Positions 1 to 6,457 of a stretch of DNA of 7,075 nt are shown piece after piece; positions within the stretch are counted from its first letter, which is position 1; each line of letters opens with the position of its first letter. The position numbers were made by a program, and so were the translations under genes. Below the pieces are notes generated by a model. That model made no database searches. It saw only the letters and a list, made by a program, of their open reading frames with translations, and had not been told where the DNA came from. Source of the stretch: Thermofilum sp. (GTDB lineage: Archaea > Thermoproteota > Thermoprotei > Thermofilales > Thermofilaceae); assembly GCA_020832965.1 (NCBI GenBank), contig JAJHRM010000132.1, positions 1-7,075 of the forward strand. Reading direction: 5' to 3'.

Positions 1-84
1 CTCGACAGCGAACTTGAACTCGTCAAAAAGCTTATCTGTGAGCTCAACCTCGAAGCTCACAGCTCAGGTGGGGTGTGGCTGTGA
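1..84 (+). CDS. C-terminal end of an upstream gene (partial, unidentified)
   Basis: Frame 1 is open from the first base to TGA at 82-84 and encodes 27 residues, beginning LDSELELVKKLICELNLEAH and ending GGVWL. The first part looks like an amphipathic helix. The stop codon overlaps the GTG start of the following PP2C gene (GTGA at 81-84), a usual arrangement for co-transcribed archaeal genes, so I infer that this is the true end of an operon partner. The fragment is too short to name a family. A chance open frame of this length is possible, but the exact stop/start overlap argues against it. Confidence 0.55.
   Translation, partial: LDSELELVKKLICELNLEAHSSGGVWL
70..75 (+). promoter_or_regulatory. 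Shine-Dalgarno site of the PP2C gene
   Basis: GGGGTG at 70-75 fits the GGTG core of archaeal ribosome binding sites and lies five bases before GTG at 81. A second GGTG at 67-70 would leave only four bases before the alternative GTG at 75. With the GTGA overlap at 81-84, this favours 81 as the start. Confidence 0.55.
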
Positions 85-1310
85 GAAAAAGCTTTCGCGT
101 GAAGTACACGGGTACTGGTGCGCACTCTTTTACGGATAAAGCGTCCGTTGCTGTCTCGTTGAGCCTTAACCTCTGCGGTAGGGAGTGGAAGTTCTACCTC
201 TTGGCGATCGCAGGGGGGGCGGGGCCGGTTGTCGCCAGCTTCCTTGGCGCCGTCCGCTCCTTGGCGAGCCTGCTCGGCTACAGCACACCCGCGCCTCAAG
301 CCGATTACGCGCTTGTAGCGTACAACCCGAGTTGGCCTAAGGGCGGGCGGTACCGTTTAGCAAGGGCGCCGCGCGAAGTTCGAGCATACATAGTAGGCGA
401 CGGGGCCAAGAGGGTAGCGGGGAGCGCAGCTCTTGACGGCAAGCAGCTGGTGCTCGCTGAGCAGCCTGCGGGCCCCATCGGTAGGGTGGAACTTCCGGAC
501 TCCGCCGCTAGGCGCGTGGCTGAGCGCGCGGGTTCCTCAGCCGTCGGAGCCTTCGACGTAGAGGTGGAGCCGGTGCTCCTCAGGGGCTCGGTCGCTCTGG
601 CGGTGCAGAGCGATAGAGGCCGGGTGAGGGGGAATAACGAAGATTCGGGGTTTACGGCTACTGTGAAGGTTTCCTCTCGGGGGGTTTCGAGAGTTTACAG
701 AGTTATCGGGGTGGCGGACGGAGCTGGCGGTCACGAGTTCGGGGAGCTCGCGAGCAGCGAAGCCGTGCTTGAGTTTCTTAGCGTGCTCCTGCCCGGTCTC
801 GCAGAAGGGGGGGAGACCGCAGCTCTGCTGCGCGAGGGTTTCAAGGCCGCCAACGAGAGGGTTCTCGCGTTGGTGAGGGAGAGGGGTGCTACGATGGCTT
901 CGACCATGAGCGTTGCTGTCGTGGAGGGGACGACGGTGCACGTGGGACACGTGGGAGATAGCAGGGTCTACATGTTGAGCGGGGGGCGCGCGCTGAGGTT
1001 GACCACTGACCATAAGCCGCCTACAGGCCCTCGGAACGTCATAACGAACGCGCTCGGGCTGCCTAGCATGTGGGTGGAGCTGCACGCTGGCGCGGAGGGC
1101 TTCAGGCTGGAGCTGGGCTCAATACTTTTGGCTACGACGGACGGTTTGACGGAGCTTGTGAGCGACAGCGATATACTCAAGTTGGCAAGAGAACACGCGA
1201 GAGCGCCTTTAAGCCTCTGCAAGGAGCTCATCAACCTAGCGAACAGCAGAGGGGGGTACGACAACATCACCGTGGCTGTGATGACTCAACTAACTGATAT
1301 CCCCGCGTGA
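81..1310 (+). CDS. PP2C-family Ser/Thr protein phosphatase with N-terminal extension
   Basis: This 409-residue protein probably removes phosphate from Ser/Thr using two metal ions in the cytosol, opposing the kinase encoded next. The PP2C domain spans about residues 170-405. It shows SDRGRVRGNNED (177-188), VADGAGGHEFGE (211-222), HVGDSR (290-295), TTDGLTE (352-358) and GGYDNITVAV (391-400). The acidic metal ligands are all present: D188, D213, D354 and D394. The helix-loop that normally lies between the TxDH motif (308-311) and the following RNVITNALG is nearly absent, so the flap region is short. Residues 1-170 match nothing I recognise: a hydrophobic stretch at about 38-66 is followed by a probably beta-rich part. 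The start at GTG 81 rests on a GGGGTG site five bases upstream and on overlap with the upstream stop; GTG 75 is possible and would add two residues. The PP2C call is secure, and the pairing with the kinase is inferred from adjacency. Confidence 0.93.
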   Translation: MRKSFRVKYTGTGAHSFTDKASVAVSLSLNLCGREWKFYLLAIAGGAGPVVASFLGAVRSLASLLGYSTPAPQADYALVAYNPSWPKGGRYRLARAPREVRAYIVGDGAKRVAGSAALDGKQLVLAEQPAGPIGRVELPDSAARRVAERAGSSAVGAFDVEVEPVLLRGSVALAVQSDRGRVRGNNEDSGFTATVKVSSRGVSRVYRVIGVADGAGGHEFGELASSEAVLEFLSVLLPGLAEGGETAALLREGFKAANERVLALVRERGATMASTMSVAVVEGTTVHVGHVGDSRVYMLSGGRALRLTTDHKPPTGPRNVITNALGLPSMWVELHAGAEGFRLELGSILLATTDGLTELVSDSDILKLAREHARAPLSLCKELINLANSRGGYDNITVAVMTQLTDIPA

Positions 1311-1330
1311 GGCGCCTGCTGTAAAAAGAC

Positions 1331-1344
1331 GGAAAGGCTTATAG
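1331..1344 (+). promoter_or_regulatory. Archaeal BRE/TATA promoter of the kinase gene
   Basis: The purine-rich GGAAAG (1331-1336) acts as a BRE-like element before the TATA-like GCTTATAG (1337-1344). The box begins 32 bases before the kinase ATG at 1369, which puts transcription initiation at or next to the start codon. No Shine-Dalgarno site is visible in 1345-1368. Both facts fit a leaderless mRNA, the usual form for first genes in crenarchaeal operons. The kinase and following genes could therefore be expressed independently of the phosphatase. Confidence 0.6.
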
Positions 1345-1368
1345 GCAATCCCGCGCGAAAGTTCCCGA

Positions 1369-2571
1369 ATGAGCTTAGCGCCAGGAACCCTCCTGCAGGG
1401 GAGGAGAGGGAGCTATAGGCTCACCGAGCTCCTCGGCAAGGGTGGGATGGGCGAGGTTTGGCTCGCCAACTCACCCCAAGGTGCTGTCGCTGTCAAGATC
1501 GCCGCTAATAACCCTACTGCGGTGGAGAAGCTCCGCTTCGAGAGCAGGATCCTTAGGGAGCTGAGACACGAGCACATCGTCGCGTACTTCGATGAAGGGG
1601 AGTATAGGGGCCTGCCCTTCCTCGTGATGGAGTACGTGAAAGGCCCAAACCTCGAGCGGATGGTTAGCGCTCCCCTCGACGAGCGGGAAGCGAAAGCCGC
1701 TGCTGTGGAGGTCCTGCTGGCCCTAGATTACATCCACTCGAGGAACGTGATCCACCGGGATGTGAAGCCGAAGAACGTGCTCGCTAGAGGCAACAACATA
1801 TACAGCTGCGTTCTCATAGACTTCGGGACCGCAGCCTACTACAACGTCGCTGGAGTTAGGGAGGCTGTGATATCGCCAGGCGGTTACACGGCTCCGGAAC
1901 AGTACAGCTTCAGGTCCTCGCCCCAGTCGGACATCTGGTCGGTCGGCGCCCTCCTGTTCTACCTCCTAACCGCTAAGCACCCCCAGGAAACACTGCCGGG
2001 TTACCCTAACCGCCCGCCGCCGACGCCTATTAGCGTCCGCCGTTTCAACAGGGACGTCAGCGAAGAGCTTGAAACGGTGGTTAGGAAGGCGATGGCGTGG
2101 GACCCCTCCGACAGGTACCTGAGCGCGCGGGAGATGATAGAGGCTATCGAGGGGGTTACGCCGGCTGAAGCCGAGGAGGTGCCGGTTCTCGAGGTGATGG
2201 GCACAAGCATCAAGATCGATGCGAGCGCGCTCGTTTTCGGCCGTCTTATCGGAGGTGAAGGGAGACGCGTTAACGTTAGGCGGGAGGGCGACGTGATATA
2301 CGTTGGGGTGGAGGACCCGTACAACTGGATCTCGCGTAGGCACTTCGAGATCTTCAGGAGCGGTGGGAGGTGGTACATACGGGACCTCGGCTCGCTGAAC
2401 AGAACCGCTGTCCAAACCAGGGGTAGGTTGATCGAAGTGTGGGCTGGGCGGGGGATCGAGAGCCAACCCGTTGAGTTAGGGGAGCATGCGGTCATATACA
2501 TCGCGTACGGTTCTTCGCTCAACAACCAACCCTACGTAGTAGCTACTTTCAGATGCAAGAGAAAAACTTAA
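1369..2571 (+). CDS. Hanks-type Ser/Thr protein kinase with C-terminal FHA domain
   Basis: This 400-residue soluble kinase has all core catalytic motifs: the glycine loop GKGGMGEV (23-30), Lys43 in AVKI, a likely helix-C Glu58, HRDVKPKN (129-136, catalytic Asp131), DFG (151-153), APE (175-177), SDIW (187-190) and DRY (248-250). The fold resembles the bacterial PknB/eukaryotic type rather than the RIO or Bud32 kinases universal in archaea. From about 273 to 392 there is an FHA domain, a phosphothreonine reader, with FGR (290-292), ISRRH (321-325) and DLGSLNRT (339-346); the usual NG of the last motif is NR here. The activation segment (154-174) has Thr154, Ser169 and Thr174 but lacks the paired Thr typical of PknB. 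No signal peptide or membrane helix is seen, unlike many bacterial PknB proteins, so sensing is probably done by the downstream membrane proteins. The ATG start is supported by the promoter spacing. Confidence 0.95.
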   Translation: MSLAPGTLLQGRRGSYRLTELLGKGGMGEVWLANSPQGAVAVKIAANNPTAVEKLRFESRILRELRHEHIVAYFDEGEYRGLPFLVMEYVKGPNLERMVSAPLDEREAKAAAVEVLLALDYIHSRNVIHRDVKPKNVLARGNNIYSCVLIDFGTAAYYNVAGVREAVISPGGYTAPEQYSFRSSPQSDIWSVGALLFYLLTAKHPQETLPGYPNRPPPTPISVRRFNRDVSEELETVVRKAMAWDPSDRYLSAREMIEAIEGVTPAEAEEVPVLEVMGTSIKIDASALVFGRLIGGEGRRVNVRREGDVIYVGVEDPYNWISRRHFEIFRSGGRWYIRDLGSLNRTAVQTRGRLIEVWAGRGIESQPVELGEHAVIYIAYGSSLNNQPYVVATFRCKRKT

Positions 2572-2574
2572 ATA
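2561..2574 (+). promoter_or_regulatory. Possible internal promoter before the membrane FHA gene
   Basis: GAAAAA (2561-2566) followed by CTTAAATA (2567-2574) is a good BRE/TATA pair lying across the kinase stop codon. The distance from the box to GTG 2599 (codon 9 of the next gene) is almost the same as that from the kinase TATA box to its ATG. This suggests a leaderless transcript beginning at GTG 2599. AT-rich ends of genes can mimic such boxes, so this is tentative. Confidence 0.4.
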
Positions 2575-3561
2575 ATGCCGCTTTCTAAGTATCTCTATGT
2601 GAGGAAAACAAGAATCACTGCTTTAGCTATAGCCTGCGCTGCTTTGCTTCTCGCGGTTTTCGTACAAGCTGCTGTGAAAGTATTTGATGTGACTTTCTAC
2701 TTAACCAACTCTCCCGGAGGCCCTGAAACATCAACTTTCAGGAGAGGAGAGACCGTATACATTTGCGCGAGCCCGCCCCCCGGAGGGGCTACGCTAGACA
2801 TCGTAATACTCTTGCTATACCCTCCTGAAGCCGGTAGACCGCCAATAACTCTTAAAACTCTTAAAAATTTCCGGCTAGAGGCGGTTAAATGTTTGGCTGA
2901 CTATACGATCCAAGCTACAGACCCTGAAGGCACCTATGCAGTTAGGATATCTGTGACGAATCCGCTAGGTGATCGCAAGGACACTGATCTGAGCTTCGAA
3001 GTGCGTTCCCCCATACCGTGGGAGCTTATAGTGCCGCTGATCGTGGTGGCTATTGCAGGCGCTGCCGGCTTTATCGTAGTCAGGCAGCAGAGGCTCAAGC
3101 AAGCCGCGCCACCGGGCCCGACACCAGCCCCAGCGCCGGCTCCAAGCTTTGAGACGCAGCTTGTCCAGCCTGGCACCATAATGATCAGGGCTCCCACAGG
3201 GGAGACAATGACGTTAACCGCGGTTTTGCAGGCCGGCTCTCGGAACCTTCCGATCACGCGGTTGCCGCAAGTGTTTGGGCGAGCGGACTTCGTCGGCATC
3301 GCGCCGAGGGAGGTGATTAACGCGATTAGTAGGAGGCACTTCGAGATCGGTTACGATTACGTGCAAGGTGCGTTCTACATCCAGGATCTGGGCAGTACTA
3401 ACGGCACCTACGTGAATGGGGTGGACATTAGAGGGAAAGGGCTAGTACCTCTGAGGAATGGCGACAGGATAAATGTCGCCGGGGTTCTCGATCTAACGTT
3501 TGTATCGACGCCCGCGGGATCCGGCCAAGCGAGCGATATTTTCGCACCCAGCGGCGCTTAA
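2575..3561 (+). CDS. Membrane-anchored FHA-domain protein with small ectodomain
   Basis: The protein has 328 residues from ATG 2575, three bases after the kinase stop. Reading along it: a hydrophobic segment at 13-34 (uncleaved anchor or signal peptide); an ectodomain at about 35-145, probably a beta-sandwich, with a possible disulfide between Cys64 and Cys106; a membrane helix at about 149-169; a Pro/Ala linker at 178-190; and a cytoplasmic FHA domain at about 200-312. The FHA domain is canonical, with FGR (234-236), ISRRH (251-255) and DLGSTNGT (271-278), so it should bind phosphothreonine peptides. It may recruit the phosphorylated kinase or a substrate to the membrane. No ribosome binding site precedes ATG 2575. 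GTG 2599, which would give a 320-residue protein starting MRKTRI, sits at leaderless distance from a TATA-like box and is a serious alternative. I keep the longer form as the conservative choice. The ectodomain family is not recognised. Confidence 0.88.
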   Translation: MPLSKYLYVRKTRITALAIACAALLLAVFVQAAVKVFDVTFYLTNSPGGPETSTFRRGETVYICASPPPGGATLDIVILLLYPPEAGRPPITLKTLKNFRLEAVKCLADYTIQATDPEGTYAVRISVTNPLGDRKDTDLSFEVRSPIPWELIVPLIVVAIAGAAGFIVVRQQRLKQAAPPGPTPAPAPAPSFETQLVQPGTIMIRAPTGETMTLTAVLQAGSRNLPITRLPQVFGRADFVGIAPREVINAISRRHFEIGYDYVQGAFYIQDLGSTNGTYVNGVDIRGKGLVPLRNGDRINVAGVLDLTFVSTPAGSGQASDIFAPSGA

Positions 3562-3570
3562 AGCTAGCTA

Positions 3571-3575
3571 GGGTG
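3571..3575 (+). promoter_or_regulatory. Shine-Dalgarno site of the surface-protein gene
   Basis: GGGTG, six bases before ATG 3582 in a 20-base intergenic gap. It fixes the start and suggests translation from a shared operon transcript, since no TATA box is seen in the gap. Confidence 0.6.
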
Positions 3576-3581
3576 CGCTAA

Positions 3582-5360
3582 ATGCAACACAGGATAGTTT
3601 TTCTTTCTTCAGTCATCATCGCAGCGCTGCTTGCAGTAGCGCTCGGCTCCACGCTGGCGGCGGCTGAATCAGGGAAAACCGGTACCGATGAGCTTCGCGT
3701 TGAAGTGGAGCCCGAAAGTAAAAAAGCGTTGAGAGGTGAAAGCTACATTATCAATGTTACAGTCTACGCAGAAAAGCCCGCGAACATTTCTATTTCCTTT
3801 AATACTAGCGAGGAGGTGCTTGAGGTTCGCCCCTTAGAAAACAATATTGTTAATGTAACCCTAGGCTCAGGAGAAAATAGAACTTTTAAGTTTAATATTA
3901 CCGTAAAGCGAACTGCATATGGTAATTTAACAGTTGACTTTTCATTAAAAAGCAACATTACACAAAGTGAGATAAGAGCAACTCATAAGATTGAAGTTTT
4001 AGTAGCTCGTAATGCAATATTAAATTTAACAAAAAAATTAGCTAATCAAAAAGTTACCATTCGTATAAGTTGCGATAAGTCAAAGAATTATACTCTTGTC
4101 ACTAATGAAACAGATAAAGATGGTTTAATTCGAATATTGGAAATCCCCGCTCTTGGTAGAGCATGTAATTTGACTGTAATTCTCAAGACAAAGCTTGGTG
4201 CTTTTCTGGTAAATGAGTCCGTAGGTATAGATCTTGAGAAGTTACCCAACAGTATCATATATCCTGGGTACTTGGTTAACGCTTCTTTAAATATACTGAC
4301 TGAGGAAATCTTGAAAGCTAAAAATGTTTTTATAAATGTTACAGTGAATGGTAATATTGATTCTTTTAACCTTAGCAGGAAAAAATCATTTTTGTTCGGG
4401 CTTTCGGAAAGGGGAGAGAATCAGCGCATCAACGTAACCGTATGGATCGCAGCCAATAAGCATGCGCATTACTTATTGAATGCTACACAGATAGAGGTGA
4501 GGAGGGGGGATCGCACCGTAGAGGTGTATATGGGAGGGAGAGCGTATTCGAAGAGCGACGACACGCTCAACGTAAATATCGCTGTGCCTGTAAGTAAAAC
4601 CATGTTTAATCTTTACTATTTCGATGAAAAAGGCGCTAGGAGGCCGCTTACCAGCGGGGTTGTTCGCCTAGTTAAGGTAGAGGTCCCGCTTATGTACAAT
4701 GCTTCTGCGAAGATTTTCGAAAAAGGTGTGATTAAAAGTGTTGGAGAGAGTGCTGTTATTGTCAGGAAGTACAATGGTACTCCCGTGTCAATCAACGTTA
4801 CAATCAGCTTCGCAGGGGATACGTTTACTTGCGGTAGCGTACGTCTCGACAACGGTGCTACTTTCAAGTGCAACGACTTGGAAGCGCGTCTCTTCTTGGA
4901 CGGGAAAGAGGCAGCGATCGTTGTTAATTTGTCAAGACCACTACCCGGTCGGGTCGAGTTCGATAACGTGATTCAGCGGGTTCTCTACTGGGGTACTGTC
5001 AGGCTTTACGGTGTGCCAAAGAACGCTTCAGGAGTGCTGAAGCTGGGGCTCTCTAACATAGATTTCAAATGTGAAAGTAGGCAGGCGGAGGGCTACTACG
5101 TGTGCGAGGGTAGGGTTTTCCTTTGGCCGCTCGCGCTCTGGCCCCTTCAACCCGAGCGAATTACTGGAGAGCTTTACATTGACGGAGAAACATACCGCCT
5201 GGAGATGGGAACAATGAGTGTCTATGCTGGGGTTTGGGGCTTTGCGTTGGTGGTGATCATGGTTATCGCTTTGGTGACTGTGATTCTGGTCAGGCGCCCA
5301 GCAGCTCGCCCTCCGCGCGAGAAGCTCGAGATCTACGATGAGCACTATGATCTCGGGTGA
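3582..5360 (+). CDS. Secreted, C-terminally anchored surface protein rich in N-glycosylation sequons (unrecognised family)
   Basis: This 592-residue protein starts with a clear Sec signal peptide (1-28: charged start, hydrophobic core, then an Ala-rich stretch). It ends with a membrane helix at about 546-570, Arg571-Arg572, and a cytoplasmic tail of about 20 residues ending IYDEHYDLG. The large extracellular part appears to be all-beta with alternating short hydrophobic strands, probably Ig-like modules, and carries 23 N-X-S/T sequons, 18 of them between residues 58 and 300. Six cysteines could pair as C164/C195, C417/C430 and C497/C508. Between about 3830 and 4400 the gene is far more AT-rich than its neighbours, with A/T-ending codons and many Asn, Lys and Ile residues, yet the frame stays open. 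I do not recognise the family. Its place between the FHA membrane protein and the coiled-coil protein suggests a cell-surface sensor or adhesin for the kinase/phosphatase module. The start at ATG 3582 is supported by GGGTG six bases upstream. Confidence 0.87.
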   Translation: MQHRIVFLSSVIIAALLAVALGSTLAAAESGKTGTDELRVEVEPESKKALRGESYIINVTVYAEKPANISISFNTSEEVLEVRPLENNIVNVTLGSGENRTFKFNITVKRTAYGNLTVDFSLKSNITQSEIRATHKIEVLVARNAILNLTKKLANQKVTIRISCDKSKNYTLVTNETDKDGLIRILEIPALGRACNLTVILKTKLGAFLVNESVGIDLEKLPNSIIYPGYLVNASLNILTEEILKAKNVFINVTVNGNIDSFNLSRKKSFLFGLSERGENQRINVTVWIAANKHAHYLLNATQIEVRRGDRTVEVYMGGRAYSKSDDTLNVNIAVPVSKTMFNLYYFDEKGARRPLTSGVVRLVKVEVPLMYNASAKIFEKGVIKSVGESAVIVRKYNGTPVSINVTISFAGDTFTCGSVRLDNGATFKCNDLEARLFLDGKEAAIVVNLSRPLPGRVEFDNVIQRVLYWGTVRLYGVPKNASGVLKLGLSNIDFKCESRQAEGYYVCEGRVFLWPLALWPLQPERITGELYIDGETYRLEMGTMSVYAGVWGFALVVIMVIALVTVILVRRPAARPPREKLEIYDEHYDLG

Positions 5361-5361
5361 T
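5355..5361 (+). promoter_or_regulatory. Shine-Dalgarno-like site at the junction with the coiled-coil gene
   Basis: GGGTGAT (5355-5361) contains GGTGAT, which fits the archaeal anti-Shine-Dalgarno, and lies at the surface-protein stop codon. It is four bases before GTG 5366, and its GGTG core is six bases before it, the same spacing as at ATG 3582. The gene may therefore start at GTG 5366 rather than at the overlapping GTG 5357. Confidence 0.4.
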
Positions 5362-6391
5362 TGACGTGGGCGCTCTCTCGGAGCTGGAGGCTGGGGTTCT
5401 ATCGCTTTTAAAAAGTATCTCTAAGGGTTCTAGGGCTGAGTTTGACCTTGAGGAGCTCGCTGCCCGAGTTGCTGAGAGGGTTGGCGGGACGGTCAACATC
5501 ACTCCTGAGTCGCTGGAAAGCGTGCTTTTAGCGCTCGAACAGAAAGGGTATCTGAAGATAACGAAAGTACCTCCCGTATCTAAGATTATTAAAGAGAAAT
5601 TGAGGGAAAAGGTGAGAGAGCTAAATGCAGCGTTTATCTCGGGTAAGCTCGACCCCCCTAGCTACGTGGCACAGCTTAGTGAGATAACTTCCAAGTGCCC
5701 CTCGTTGGCTGTACGCCCGCTTACTCCGGCGAGCTTTTCGGACGCGCTGAGGAGCCTGATGCTCTTGCTGAGGAGCTTAGAGAGGTTGGAAAGCGTGGCA
5801 GGGGAGAGTGAGGCGAAGGAAGAGCTGAAGAGAGAGTACGTGGCGAAAGCGGAGGATCTCTTGAAGGAGATGTCAAGCCTAATGGAGGAGGCAAAGAGCA
5901 TTGCTGAGCATCTCTTAGGTCTTCACCAGGAGCTCGAGCGGAAGCTCGAGACCATAAGGTTGGATGAGCAAGTGAGGGGGGTGGATAGGAGCGTTGAGCG
6001 CGCAGCTCTGCAGGAGAGGATGCAGGAGGTCATAAGGGAGCTGGAGGCTGTGAGGAGGTGGGTGCTCGGAGCGCCAGCGGATCCCGTTAAGCTTGAGCAG
6101 CTTAAAAAGAGGTTGGGCGAGCTTGAGGCGGAGCGCGAGCTTCTTGAAGCTCGATTGCTGATTGAGGGGCGGAGAGATCTGCAGGAGGCATTGGATAGAT
6201 TGGCTAAAGAGATCGCGCGGCTTCGGGTGGAGCTGGAGCGGGCTTCCATTGAGTCGAAGCCTGTAGACGCGATAGCGGAAAGCGCTAGGGCACTGCGTGA
6301 GAAAGGTCTTCTTCCGGATCATTTATATAACGTAATAGCATCTCTTCTTAAGGAACTAAAAACATTCGAGATGATAACTGAAAAGAGTTAG
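5357..6391 (+). CDS. Winged-helix-like and coiled-coil cytosolic protein (unrecognised)
   Basis: The protein has 344 residues with no signal peptide or membrane helix. Residues 6-70 look like a winged helix: three helices followed by an LEQKGYLKI end typical of a wing strand after the recognition helix. Residues about 75-130 form a linker with a PP-rich turn. Residues about 130-300 are almost wholly helical, with Glu, Lys, Arg and Leu in heptad-like order, as in long coiled coils, broken near 238-243 (GAPADP). A short helical C-terminus follows a GLLPD turn at 317-321. GTG 5357 overlaps the surface-protein stop as GTGA, implying translational coupling. GTG 5366 (three codons later) has the better ribosome-binding spacing. 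A role as cytosolic partner, scaffold or DNA-binding effector of the surface protein is plausible from this coupling only. It could also be an SMC-like or structural coiled-coil protein, but no ATPase motif is present. Confidence 0.85.
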   Translation: MIDVGALSELEAGVLSLLKSISKGSRAEFDLEELAARVAERVGGTVNITPESLESVLLALEQKGYLKITKVPPVSKIIKEKLREKVRELNAAFISGKLDPPSYVAQLSEITSKCPSLAVRPLTPASFSDALRSLMLLLRSLERLESVAGESEAKEELKREYVAKAEDLLKEMSSLMEEAKSIAEHLLGLHQELERKLETIRLDEQVRGVDRSVERAALQERMQEVIRELEAVRRWVLGAPADPVKLEQLKKRLGELEAERELLEARLLIEGRRDLQEALDRLAKEIARLRVELERASIESKPVDAIAESARALREKGLLPDHLYNVIASLLKELKTFEMITEKS

Positions 6392-6457
6392 GTTCTGATT
6401 TACAGTCTAAAATCTCTCATCGCAGTTCATGTGCTAGTGTGCAAAAAGCTTCAAGGT

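Noticed and set aside
537..1085. Long open frame on the minus strand inside the PP2C gene
   Set aside because: It lies opposite the PP2C catalytic motifs, is rich in His, Pro and Arg as expected of an antisense shadow in GC-rich DNA, and has no recognisable domain.
1966..2525. Two overlapping minus-strand frames opposite the kinase gene
   Set aside because: The plus-strand frame carries kinase and FHA motifs throughout. The antisense frames show no domain or promoter.
3830..4400. AT-rich stretch as an inserted mobile element
   Set aside because: The reading frame and sequon-rich beta pattern continue across it without terminal repeats, a duplicated target site or a transposase, so it is treated as a divergent domain within the gene.
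5931..5950. Direct repeat AGCTCGAG, two copies
   Set aside because: It reflects repeated Leu-Glu codons in the coiled coil and is not an independent DNA element.
5915..6322. Minus-strand frames opposite the coiled-coil gene
   Set aside because: Ser/Leu/Arg-rich antisense shadows of Glu/Leu/Lys-rich helices; no ribosome site or domain.
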